Assembly: GCA_900314165.1 (NCBI GenBank) | Contig: OMUE01000150.1 | Span: 1-17,924, forward strand | DNA from: an uncultured Acidaminococcus sp. | Lineage (GTDB): Bacteria > Bacillota_C > Negativicutes > Acidaminococcales > Acidaminococcaceae | DNA length: 17,924 nt | Direction of reading: 5' to 3' | In this document: piece after piece, positions 6,643 through 13,515 of the stretch | Layout of the letters: the number at the start of each line of letters is the position of its first letter | How positions within the stretch are numbered: position 1 is the first letter of the stretch | Position numbers and translations under genes: made by a program | Notes under the pieces: model-generated | Told to the model about the DNA's origin: nothing | What the model saw: the letters and a program-made list of their open reading frames with translations, nothing else | Databases searched by the model: none

Positions 6643-7619
6643 AAAAATGGATTGCCCTGGCAGCAGCCATCGTAAGCTTGTTAGCTGCAGGCTGCCCGAA
6701 CCAAAGTTCGCCGGCTTCTACGGCTAAACCTGTGCAGCGGCAGGAGCTCTATTTGGCCGGTGGACAGGAAGGCGGCAGCGTCCTCCATACAGGAGCGTCC
6801 CTCAGTACTCTTTTGGCCAACGACAAACCTGCCCTGCAGGTCAAGGTTCTGAATACTAATGGGTCCGTAGCCAACGTAGAATTGCTGCGGCAGAAAAAGG
6901 CAGATCTGGCCTTGATCCAAAGCGATGTAGCCTATGAAGCCCAGACCGGTTCCGGCCTGTTCAAGGGACGGAGCCTTGCCAATCTGCAGCTTTTGGGTAC
7001 GTTGTTCCAGGAACCTGTGCAGATCCTGACCTACGATACGACCCGGATCCATAGTCTGAAGGACCTGAAAGGAAAGACTGTAGGGATTGGCGCTGCCGGG
7101 TCCGGTACAGAAATGAACGCCAGGCAGATCCTTTGGGCAGCGGGCCTGACTGATGATGATATCCGGGCCCAGTACCTGTCCCTGGAGGATTCCCTAAAGG
7201 GGCTGAAGGAAGGCACTGTGGATGCAGCGTTTGTGACCAGTGCCGTGCCTACGCCTGCGCTGCGGGATCTGAGCCAGCAGAGACCTCTGATCTTCATTCC
7301 CGTCCAGGAGCCTGTGGCTTCCCGATTGACCCAAAAATATCCTTTTTATTCCACAGTTGTGGTACCTGCCGGTTCTTATCCCAATCAGCCACAGCCTTAC
7401 AGTACTGTAGCTGTCCATTGTGTGCTGGTGGCAACGGATTCCCTGCCGGCTGAGAAGACAAAAGTTATATTGGAAGGCATTTTTGCCCATTGGCCGGAAC
7501 TGCGGCTGGACAATCCGGGTCTTTCGGAAAATCCCTCTAAGACCTTCTTTGAGGATATGGGGATTCCTATGGCGCCGGCAGCAGAAACCTTCTACACAAA
7601 CCGGGAAAAACGCTCTTGA
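6639..7619 (+). CDS. TAXI-family substrate-binding lipoprotein
   Basis: A 326-residue protein with a lipoprotein signal: basic MKKW, a hydrophobic stretch, and lipobox LAAGC with the lipidated cysteine at 19. The mature part matches TAXI (TRAP-associated extracytoplasmic immunogenic) binding proteins: LYLAGGQEGGSVLHTGASL near 37-55, LIQSDVAYEA (92-101), LKDLKGKTVGIGAAGSGTE (140-158), and EGTVDAAFVTSAVPTPAL (191-208). Such proteins deliver carboxylates or glutamate-like ligands to TRAP permeases, but no TRAP membrane subunit is seen here. Its start overlaps the epimerase stop (ATGA). It may work with a distant permease or have a sensing or scaffolding role in the operon; both are inference. 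No terminator is visible after it. Confidence 0.85.
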   Translation: MKKWIALAAAIVSLLAAGCPNQSSPASTAKPVQRQELYLAGGQEGGSVLHTGASLSTLLANDKPALQVKVLNTNGSVANVELLRQKKADLALIQSDVAYEAQTGSGLFKGRSLANLQLLGTLFQEPVQILTYDTTRIHSLKDLKGKTVGIGAAGSGTEMNARQILWAAGLTDDDIRAQYLSLEDSLKGLKEGTVDAAFVTSAVPTPALRDLSQQRPLIFIPVQEPVASRLTQKYPFYSTVVVPAGSYPNQPQPYSTVAVHCVLVATDSLPAEKTKVILEGIFAHWPELRLDNPGLSENPSKTFFEDMGIPMAPAAETFYTNREKRS

Positions 7620-7640
7620 TATTCCATTTTCAATCCTGAT

Positions 7641-7669
7641 TTGCAAAACACCTGATATGCAGGTATAAT
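7641..7669 (+). promoter_or_regulatory. rnj: Sigma-A-type promoter for rnj
   Basis: TTGCAA (7641-7646) and TATAAT (7664-7669) are separated by exactly 17 bases. The start is predicted near 7676, giving an unusually long leader of about 145 nt before the TTG at 7822. Confidence 0.7.
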
Positions 7670-7675
7670 GGGGAA

Positions 7676-7821
7676 CAAGAGACTAGGTCTGGGATTTCGT
7701 TGGCTGATTGCCAGCCGGATTTCAGGAAACGGGAATAGTTACACATAGTTTCGCAAGACGGAGTATGGACGCTAGATACTCCAGTCTTTCTATATGCAAA
7801 AATCAAAAAGGAGGTGTCCCT
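7676..7821 (+). promoter_or_regulatory. rnj: Structured 5' leader of rnj
   Basis: Two hairpins are visible. The first has arms GGCTG (7702-7706) and CAGCC (7712-7716). The second has arms GGAGTAT (7760-7766) and ATACTCC (7776-7782) with a 9-base loop, extended by GAC/GTC (7757-7759 with 7784-7786) across a bulged A, followed by TTTCT. The near-perfect binding site AGGAGG (7809-7814) is 7 bases from the TTG. It matches no riboswitch I recognise; an RNA control site, perhaps for autoregulation by RNase J, is inference. Confidence 0.4.
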
Positions 7822-9495
7822 TTGAATAAAGGACAACAACAGCAAAAGAAGCTCAATATCATCCCCTTAGGCGGTCTGGGTGAAATTGGTAAGAATATGA
7901 CCGCTTTCGAATACGGCAACGATATGATCCTGGTGGATGCCGGCCTGGCATTCCCCGATGACGATATGTTAGGCATAGACCTGGTGATTCCCGATACCAC
8001 GTATCTGCAGGAAAACCGGGATAAATTCAAGGCTATCTTCCTGACCCACGGTCACGAAGACCATATCGGTGCGCTGCCTTATGTGATGAAGGATTTCAAC
8101 GTCCCTGTATATGGCACTCCTCTGACCCTAGGCATCCTGGCCGGCCGTCTGAAGGAAAACGGCGTGTCCGACAGCAAGTGCAAGATGGTGAAACCGGGGG
8201 CTACCGTTCGTGCCGGTGTATTTCGGGTGGAATTCATCCGGGTGAACCACAGTATTCCCGATGCGGTTGCCCTGGCCATCCATACGCCCATCGGCGTCAT
8301 CGTCCATACCGGCGACTATAAATTCGACCAAACTCCTGTGGATGGACAGGTGACGGACTACGCCAAACTGGCCGAAGTGGGCAATAAGGGCGTCCTGCTC
8401 CTCATGAGCGACTCTACCAATATCGAACGGTCCGGCTATACGCCCAGCGAAAAGAGCGTAGGCAAGACCCTGGACGAACAGTTCAGCCTGGCCAAGAACC
8501 GGGTTATCGTAGCTACGTTCTCTTCCAACGTGCACCGGATCCAGCAGGTCATCGACGCCGCCGTCATGACCCGCCGCAAAGTGGCCGTCATCGGCCGCAG
8601 CATGGTCAATGTAGTAAATATCTCTATAGAGATGGGGTACCTGAACGTACCGCCCGGAGTCTTGATCGACATTGACGAAGCGAAAAACTATGCTCCCCGG
8701 CAGATTGCCATTATTACAACGGGCAGCCAAGGCGAACCGATGAGCGCCCTGACCCGGATGAGCAACAGCGATCACCGGAAGGTGTCCATTATGCCTGGTG
8801 ATACGGTCATTATTTCCGCAACCCCCATTCCCGGCAACGAAAAGGGCGTTGCCCGCACCATCGACAACCTGTACAAGCAGGGTGCCAACGTGGTGTATGG
8901 CCGGGAACAGGGCATCCACGTATCCGGCCACGCCAGCCAGGAAGAAATCAAACTGATGCACCGTCTGGTACGGCCTAAGTTCTTCATGCCCGTCCATGGC
9001 GAATACCGTCATCTGGTGAAACACAAGCTGCTGGCTATGCAGCTGGGCATGCCTAAAGAAAACATCGTCATTGCCGAAAATGGCTCCGTAGTAGAACTGA
9101 CCCAGAACTCCATTGGCATTACAGGCAAGGTTACGGCCGGCCGGGTGCTCATCGATGGACTGGGCGTGGGCGACGTAGGCAACGTGGTGCTGCGGGATCG
9201 GCGTCAGCTGTCCCAGGATGGGATCCTCATCGTAGTTGTAACCATCGACCACAGCAACTATACGATTTCTGCAGGTCCGGACATCGTATCCAGAGGCTTC
9301 GTCTATGTCCGGGAGTCTGAGGAACTGATGGAAGGCGCCCGGGACAGAGTGCTGAGCACCTTGGACAAGTGCCGGGAGCAGAATATTACAGAATGGTCCG
9401 CCCTGAAGTCCGCTGTTCGGGATTCCCTGGGCAAATACTTGTTTGAAAAGACGCGGCGTCGTCCTATGATCCTGCCGCTCATTATGGAAATTTAA
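7822..9495 (+). CDS. rnj: Ribonuclease J
   Basis: A 557-residue protein, nearly the size of B. subtilis RNase J1 (555). It is a metallo-beta-lactamase/beta-CASP endo- and 5'-3' exoribonuclease acting in mRNA decay and rRNA maturation. It has the IIPLGGLGEIGKNM opening, the metal motif LTHGHEDHIGALPYV (H76, H78, D80, H81), GDYKFDQTPVDG, MSDSTN, TGSQGEPMSAL, HVSGHASQEEIKLM and FMPVHGEYRHL, and a C-terminal domain ending in RRRPMILPLIMEI. TTG 7822 is chosen because AGGAGG sits 7 bases upstream and the length then fits the family. The frame continues upstream to 7708, but that would swallow the leader and has no homology-like sequence. It has its own promoter and is followed by a hairpin with a T tract. 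Confidence 0.95.
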   Translation: MNKGQQQQKKLNIIPLGGLGEIGKNMTAFEYGNDMILVDAGLAFPDDDMLGIDLVIPDTTYLQENRDKFKAIFLTHGHEDHIGALPYVMKDFNVPVYGTPLTLGILAGRLKENGVSDSKCKMVKPGATVRAGVFRVEFIRVNHSIPDAVALAIHTPIGVIVHTGDYKFDQTPVDGQVTDYAKLAEVGNKGVLLLMSDSTNIERSGYTPSEKSVGKTLDEQFSLAKNRVIVATFSSNVHRIQQVIDAAVMTRRKVAVIGRSMVNVVNISIEMGYLNVPPGVLIDIDEAKNYAPRQIAIITTGSQGEPMSALTRMSNSDHRKVSIMPGDTVIISATPIPGNEKGVARTIDNLYKQGANVVYGREQGIHVSGHASQEEIKLMHRLVRPKFFMPVHGEYRHLVKHKLLAMQLGMPKENIVIAENGSVVELTQNSIGITGKVTAGRVLIDGLGVGDVGNVVLRDRRQLSQDGILIVVVTIDHSNYTISAGPDIVSRGFVYVRESEELMEGARDRVLSTLDKCREQNITEWSALKSAVRDSLGKYLFEKTRRRPMILPLIMEI

Positions 9496-9523
9496 AACAC
9501 CCGAATCCGTATTACGGCTGGGT

Positions 9524-9575
9524 ATGAACCCACCACCAGCCTACGGCTGGTCCCCCGCCCTTGAAAAGGGCGGAC
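9524..9575. repeat. Half copy of palindromic family P
   Basis: 52 bases matching 853-904, starting ATGAACCCACCACCA. The stem CCATCC/GGATGG of the first copy is CCAGCC/GGCTGG here (9536-9541 with 9545-9550), so both strands of one pair changed together. The right half of the element is missing; a solo REP (9593) follows instead. Confidence 0.75.
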
Positions 9576-9582
9576 GGTTTTT
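9555..9582 (+). terminator. Possible Rho-independent terminator of rnj (inside the repeat)
   Basis: CCGCCC (9555-9560) and GGGCGG (9568-9573) form a GC stem with loop TTGAAAA, followed four bases later by TTTTT (9578-9582). The stem belongs to repeat family P, so the repeat may supply the terminator. The gap before the T tract weakens the call. Confidence 0.4.
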
Positions 9583-9592
9583 ACCTCACTCC

Positions 9593-9627
9593 GTAGGGGC
9601 GTGCCAAAGCGCAGCGACGGCCCGCCC
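9593..9627 (+). repeat. Solo REP sequence (GTAG head, long-loop type)
   Basis: GTAG (9593-9596), then arms GGGCGTGCC (9597-9605) and GGCCCGCCC (9619-9627) with one mismatch around a 13-base loop. It lies 33 bases before the ftsK start and overlaps a meaningless upstream extension of that frame. Confidence 0.7.
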
Positions 9628-9660
9628 TCTTATAAGAAAATCGGGCAGGAAGGAAGACAC

Positions 9661-11970
9661 GTGGAAAAAAAGGAACGTACCCGTAAAACAAATAAAACAA
9701 TGGAATTTACTATGAACCGGGAAATCCTGGGCATCCTGCTGGTGGCAGCGGCAATCTTTTTGGGCTGCGCCTTGGCAGGCATGGCCATGGGTTCTTTGGG
9801 CAGCTTTTGCAGCCGGGTTATGATTTATGCCCTGGGTATGGGCAGTTTCCTGATCCCTCTGTACGTGTGCATTCTGGGCGTTTGTTTTATCCTGACCCAC
9901 GAACATCTGCATTTTTCCAAGAAGTTCTTTACGCTGCTGTTGTTCCTTGTGTCCGTACTGTCCCTGTGGCACGTGTATGCTGTTCCTCAGGGCTCCGAAC
10001 TGCTTCCTGAATTCTTACCATCCGGTGGCGGCCTGTTAGGGGGCGCCATCGTCTTTGTGTTGACAAAATTTATCGGCCGGTTGGGAACCATCATCCTCCT
10101 GGCCGCTCTGACCCTTGTATCCCTGGTTCTGACGGGGAAATTCTCCCTCAGCAGCTCTTTGCGCTCTGCCGGCAGCGAAGTCAAAGAGGGAGCAGAAACG
10201 GCGGCCCAGAAATGGGAAGCCTACAGGGAACGGAAAAAAGAAGAAAAGGCTTCGTCCTTCTATAACCAGGAAGAAGACCAGCCGGCACCTGCCAAGAAAA
10301 AGAAAGAAAAAGAGCCTGAGGCGCCCCAGCCTACCTTTGCGGAACGACTGCGGGCCAAGGTCAATGGCTCCGAACCCCTTGTAAAATTCAGTAAAGATCA
10401 GGTAGGGCCTGATACGCCGCCTCCCGGCTTTGATGCTCCGGAAGAACCAAAAGTGACGGAGCTTGAACAGGAAGCCGGTAGAGAAGCAGCACCTGCTGAG
10501 GGTGAAGAGGGCAGCCAGTACATCTTCCCGCCCCTGAGCCTGCTGAATTCCGAAAAACCCGTGAACAGACGGAACATCCAGGCCGAAATTGAAAGCCAGG
10601 GAGGCACCATTGAGCAGACCCTCCATGATTTTGGCGTCAATGCGGCCTTAGTCAACGTAACAAAAGGCCCGTCCGTTACTCGCTACGAACTGGAACCGGC
10701 CCCCGGCGTCAAGGTCATGAAAATCCAGAATCTGGCCGACGATATCGCCCTGAAACTGGCCGTGTCCAGCGTCCGCATCGAGCCCATTGTGGGCAAAGCT
10801 GCCATCGGCATCGAAGTGCCTGCCCAAACCAGCGAAACGGTGTCGTTCCGCTCTATTGTGGACTGTCCGGAAGTCCAAAATGCCAAAGGCAAACTGTGTA
10901 TCGGCCTTGGCAAAGATATTTCCGGCCACGTGGTGGTCTGCGATCTGAGCAAGATGCCTCACATGCTCATCGCCGGTTCTACCGGGTCCGGGAAAAGTGT
11001 GTGCATCAATACGATTATCGGCAGCCTGCTGTATCGGGCCAAACCGGAGGAAGTCAAACTGATCCTGGTGGACCCGAAAGTAGTAGAACTGACCAATTAT
11101 AACGGAATTCCTCATCTGCTGACTCCTGTGGTTACGGGACCGAAACAAGCGGCCAGCGCCCTGCACTGGGCCGTGGTGGAAATGGAACGGCGCTACAGCC
11201 TGTTCGCCAAGACCCAGGTCCGCAAGATGGAGGACTACAATGCCATTGCTCCGGAAGGGGAGAAACTGCCCTTCATTGTCATCATTATCGACGAGTTGTC
11301 CGACCTGATGATGGTGGCTGCCGTGGACGTGGAAGACGCCATCCTGCGTCTGGCCCAAAAAGCCCGTGCAGCCGGCATCCATCTGATCCTGGCTACCCAG
11401 CGCCCCAGCGTGGACGTGCTGACAGGGACCATCAAGGCCAATATCCCTTCCCGGATTGCCTTTGCCGTATCCAGCCAGATCGACAGCCGGACGATTTTGG
11501 ATACCAGCGGTGCAGAAAAGCTGCTGGGCCGTGGGGATATGCTGTATTTCCCTATCGGAGCCAACAAGCCCATCCGGGTCCAGGGTGCCTTCATTACGGA
11601 TGACGAACTGAACCGGATTGTGGATTTCATTAAAAAGCAATCGATCCCGCCAGCCTTTGCAGAAGAAGTGACGACCCAGGAACTGAATGGGGACAAGAAG
11701 GCTGACCGCGGTGAAGATAAAGACAACGAGGAAGATGAATTATTCCTGGATGCCCTGCAGCTGGTCATGGATACTCACCAGGCCAGTGCCTCCATGCTCC
11801 AGCGCAAGTTCCGCATCGGCTACACCCGGGCGGCGCGGCTGGTGGATGCTATGGAAGAAAAAGGCATCGTTGGCCCTGCCGAGGGCAGCAAACCCAGAAC
11901 TCTCATTATGAGTCCTGCGGTCATTATGGACAAGTTCTTTACAAAAGGTAAGAAAGAGGACCAGGTATGA
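9661..11970 (+). CDS. ftsK: DNA translocase FtsK/SpoIIIE
   Basis: A 769-residue septal ATPase that pumps chromosomal DNA across the division septum. The N-terminal membrane domain has hydrophobic segments at about 22-44, 52-78, 88-106 and 126-158. A charged Lys/Glu/Pro linker follows (about 165-300). The alpha domain starts near 304 (AEIESQGGTIEQTLHDFGVN). The motor has Walker A GSTGSGKS (439-446, K445), VDPKVVELTNYNGIPHLL, and Walker B IIIIDELSDLMM (D544, E545). The C-terminal gamma winged helix (about 692-760; ASMLQRKFRIGYTRAARLVDAME) reads polarity sequences. GTG 9661 is chosen for the purine-rich AGGAAGGAAG at 9647-9656; the ATG at 9700 is a weaker alternative. The stop overlaps the rodZ start (ATGA). 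Confidence 0.95.
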   Translation: MEKKERTRKTNKTMEFTMNREILGILLVAAAIFLGCALAGMAMGSLGSFCSRVMIYALGMGSFLIPLYVCILGVCFILTHEHLHFSKKFFTLLLFLVSVLSLWHVYAVPQGSELLPEFLPSGGGLLGGAIVFVLTKFIGRLGTIILLAALTLVSLVLTGKFSLSSSLRSAGSEVKEGAETAAQKWEAYRERKKEEKASSFYNQEEDQPAPAKKKKEKEPEAPQPTFAERLRAKVNGSEPLVKFSKDQVGPDTPPPGFDAPEEPKVTELEQEAGREAAPAEGEEGSQYIFPPLSLLNSEKPVNRRNIQAEIESQGGTIEQTLHDFGVNAALVNVTKGPSVTRYELEPAPGVKVMKIQNLADDIALKLAVSSVRIEPIVGKAAIGIEVPAQTSETVSFRSIVDCPEVQNAKGKLCIGLGKDISGHVVVCDLSKMPHMLIAGSTGSGKSVCINTIIGSLLYRAKPEEVKLILVDPKVVELTNYNGIPHLLTPVVTGPKQAASALHWAVVEMERRYSLFAKTQVRKMEDYNAIAPEGEKLPFIVIIIDELSDLMMVAAVDVEDAILRLAQKARAAGIHLILATQRPSVDVLTGTIKANIPSRIAFAVSSQIDSRTILDTSGAEKLLGRGDMLYFPIGANKPIRVQGAFITDDELNRIVDFIKKQSIPPAFAEEVTTQELNGDKKADRGEDKDNEEDELFLDALQLVMDTHQASASMLQRKFRIGYTRAARLVDAMEEKGIVGPAEGSKPRTLIMSPAVIMDKFFTKGKKEDQV

Positions 11971-13319
11971 CAAATAGAATTGGCGCCTATTTAAGGCAGA
12001 AAAGAACAGAAGAGCACCTGACCCTGCAGCAGGTGGCAGAGCACACAGGCATCCGGGAGCAGTACCTGTCGGCTCTGGAAGAAGGAAATTACAGCTTTAT
12101 TCCGGGAGATGTGTTCATTCGTGGCTTTTTGCGCAATTATGGCAATTACCTGGGCCTGGATGGCAATCTGGTTGTGGAAGTTTACCGCATGGACCTGAAT
12201 CCGGAAAAGATTTTGGGACCGTTGGAACAACCACTGGAACCGGAAGAAGAAAAACCTGCGGAACCGGAACAGGATAAAGAAGTAGAAAAGGAACAGGAAC
12301 CTGCGTCCTCTGATACCATCGTCATTACGCCGGACATGTTCCCTAAATCCGGTGCTGATCAAGCAGACGTACAGGGCGAAGCTCCGGAAACGGAAGAACC
12401 GGTGGTCATTGCCGTGCCGGAAGCTCCGGAAGAAGCCGAAGAGGGAGAAGAACAGCCTGCAGAAGCCGCACCAGAACAGGTTGCGAAAGAGCCTGACGCA
12501 CAAGAGCCTCAGGAAGAGGCAATCGCTCCGGAAACGGCTGCCGCAGCGGCTATGCTGAACGAACAGCAGGTCACCGAAAATGAACAGAAAGTGGAAGACC
12601 ACAAGGCAGAAGAAGCGGCTGCGGCCACGGCTGCAGCTGCCGGTGTGGCTGTGGGAGCCGGCGCTGCCAAAGGGAAGATCCACGGCTTATTCGATACGGT
12701 CCGGGACTTTATCGATGAAAATCTCTACGAAACCGTGCCCGATGACGAGGACGAAGAGGAAGAAGAACCTACGGAGCAGAAGGCGGCCGCTAAACCTGCT
12801 TTCAGCTTCAAAGTATTTTCCGCTGTGTTCATCGTCTGTCTCCTGATTTTCACGGGAGTCATGGCCTATTTCATCTTTGGAGGCAAGACCCAGGAAGAGC
12901 TGGAGCCTACCACGAAGATTACGGACGGCGTGAAGTCCGACCATTCTTCAGAAAAAACGGAAGCCGAGGCTAAGAAAGCTGCCGAGGAAAAGGCGGCCAA
13001 AGAAGCTGCGGAAAAGAAGAAGAAGGAAGAGGAAGAGAAGAAAAAGAAAGCTACGAATAAGACTCTGGGCCTGGGCAGCAAAGTCACAGTCCAGATTACC
13101 TATAAGAAAAACGTGTGGACCCAGACTTATGTGGATGGGAAAGTGGTGGAAGCCGTCGTCGTTCCGGCCGGTTCTACCCGTACGTACAAAGGGGACCGGG
13201 AAATCCGCCTGAACCTGGGCAGTATCCGTGACGTGGAACTGCGGGTCAACGGCAAAGTGGTGCCCTATGGCGAAAAAGAATGGGGCGTGGCGAACAAGAC
13301 GTTTACGCCGAGATCGTGA
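11967..13319 (+). CDS. rodZ: RodZ-like cell-shape protein (HTH, TM, DUF4115)
   Basis: A 450-residue protein. Residues 3-75 are an Xre-type helix-turn-helix with the RodZ pattern (IGAYLRQKRTEEHLTLQQVA, then YLSALEEGNYSFIPGDVFIR and GFLRNYGNYLGLD). Next comes a very long acidic Glu/Pro/Ala linker (about 85-275) containing an Ala-rich patch (215-234). One transmembrane helix lies at about 283-304 (VFSAVFIVCLLIFTGVMAYF). A Lys/Glu/Ala-rich helix (329-363) follows, then a C-terminal beta-domain of DUF4115 type (about 366-446). RodZ anchors the MreB elongation machinery; the HTH binds MreB and the outer part faces the periplasm. The linker makes this protein longer than the usual 300-340 residues. 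It is coupled to ftsK by the ATGA overlap. Confidence 0.88.
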   Translation: MTNRIGAYLRQKRTEEHLTLQQVAEHTGIREQYLSALEEGNYSFIPGDVFIRGFLRNYGNYLGLDGNLVVEVYRMDLNPEKILGPLEQPLEPEEEKPAEPEQDKEVEKEQEPASSDTIVITPDMFPKSGADQADVQGEAPETEEPVVIAVPEAPEEAEEGEEQPAEAAPEQVAKEPDAQEPQEEAIAPETAAAAAMLNEQQVTENEQKVEDHKAEEAAAATAAAAGVAVGAGAAKGKIHGLFDTVRDFIDENLYETVPDDEDEEEEEPTEQKAAAKPAFSFKVFSAVFIVCLLIFTGVMAYFIFGGKTQEELEPTTKITDGVKSDHSSEKTEAEAKKAAEEKAAKEAAEKKKKEEEEKKKKATNKTLGLGSKVTVQITYKKNVWTQTYVDGKVVEAVVVPAGSTRTYKGDREIRLNLGSIRDVELRVNGKVVPYGEKEWGVANKTFTPRS

Positions 13320-13330
13320 TTATCTGGGTT

Positions 13331-13402
13331 CGTGCATACGTGCATACGTGCATACGTTAATACGTGATACGTGGTACGTAATACGTGGTACGTAATACGT
13401 TA
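13331..13402. repeat. Short tandem repeat of TACGT units
   Basis: Nine ACGT cores occur at 13338, 13346, 13354, 13362, 13369, 13376, 13383, 13390 and 13397: spacings of 8, 8, 8, then five of 7. Units are TACGTGCA, TACGTTAA, TACGTGA, TACGTGG and TACGTAA. The core is self-complementary, so it can fold in many registers. It has no coding content and sits 11 bases after the rodZ stop. Confidence 0.9.
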
Positions 13403-13406
13403 ACCC

Positions 13407-13491
13407 GTAGGGGCGCCCCATAGAGAAGCGGCGGTGCGCCCGGAATCAAGCTAACCCCGTAGGGGCGTGCCAACTGAAGGGCGGTGCGCCC
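13407..13491 (+). repeat. Direct pair of REP sequences (GTAG head, long-loop type)
   Basis: The first copy has GTAG (13407-13410) with arms GGGCGCCCC (13411-13419) and GGTGCGCCC (13433-13441). The second has GTAG (13459-13462) with arms GGGCGTGCC (13463-13471) and GGTGCGCCC (13483-13491), including two G-T pairs. Both point the same way, unlike the inverted REPIN pairs elsewhere. They end about 13 bases before the rimO binding site. Confidence 0.72.
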
Positions 13492-13503
13492 GCTAACTTT
13501 GAA

Positions 13504-13508
13504 AGGAG
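13504..13508 (+). promoter_or_regulatory. rimO: Ribosome binding site fixing the rimO TTG start
   Basis: AGGAG within GAAAGGAGAAC lies 7 bases before the TTG at 13516, and the protein then opens with the canonical RimO N-terminus. No ATG in this frame precedes the first conserved cysteine. Confidence 0.8.
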
Positions 13509-13515
13509 AACAAAT

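Noticed and set aside
7708..7821. Longer RNase J beginning at 7708
   Set aside because: It would extend the protein beyond family length and remove the AGGAGG-TTG start; the sequence there looks like a structured leader.
7676..7821. T-box or known riboswitch ahead of rnj
   Set aside because: No T-box consensus or ligand-binding core that I recognise; only generic hairpins are seen.
8128..9252. Minus-strand open frame inside rnj (374 codons)
   Set aside because: Shadow of the RNase J gene; no binding site and no recognisable domain.
9601..9660. Upstream start for ftsK at 9601
   Set aside because: This stretch lies in a REP hairpin; GTG 9661 has a purine-rich binding site directly upstream.
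13331..13491. CRISPR array
   Set aside because: Units are 7-8 bases with no spacers, and the two hairpin copies nearby are REPs; no cas genes are visible.
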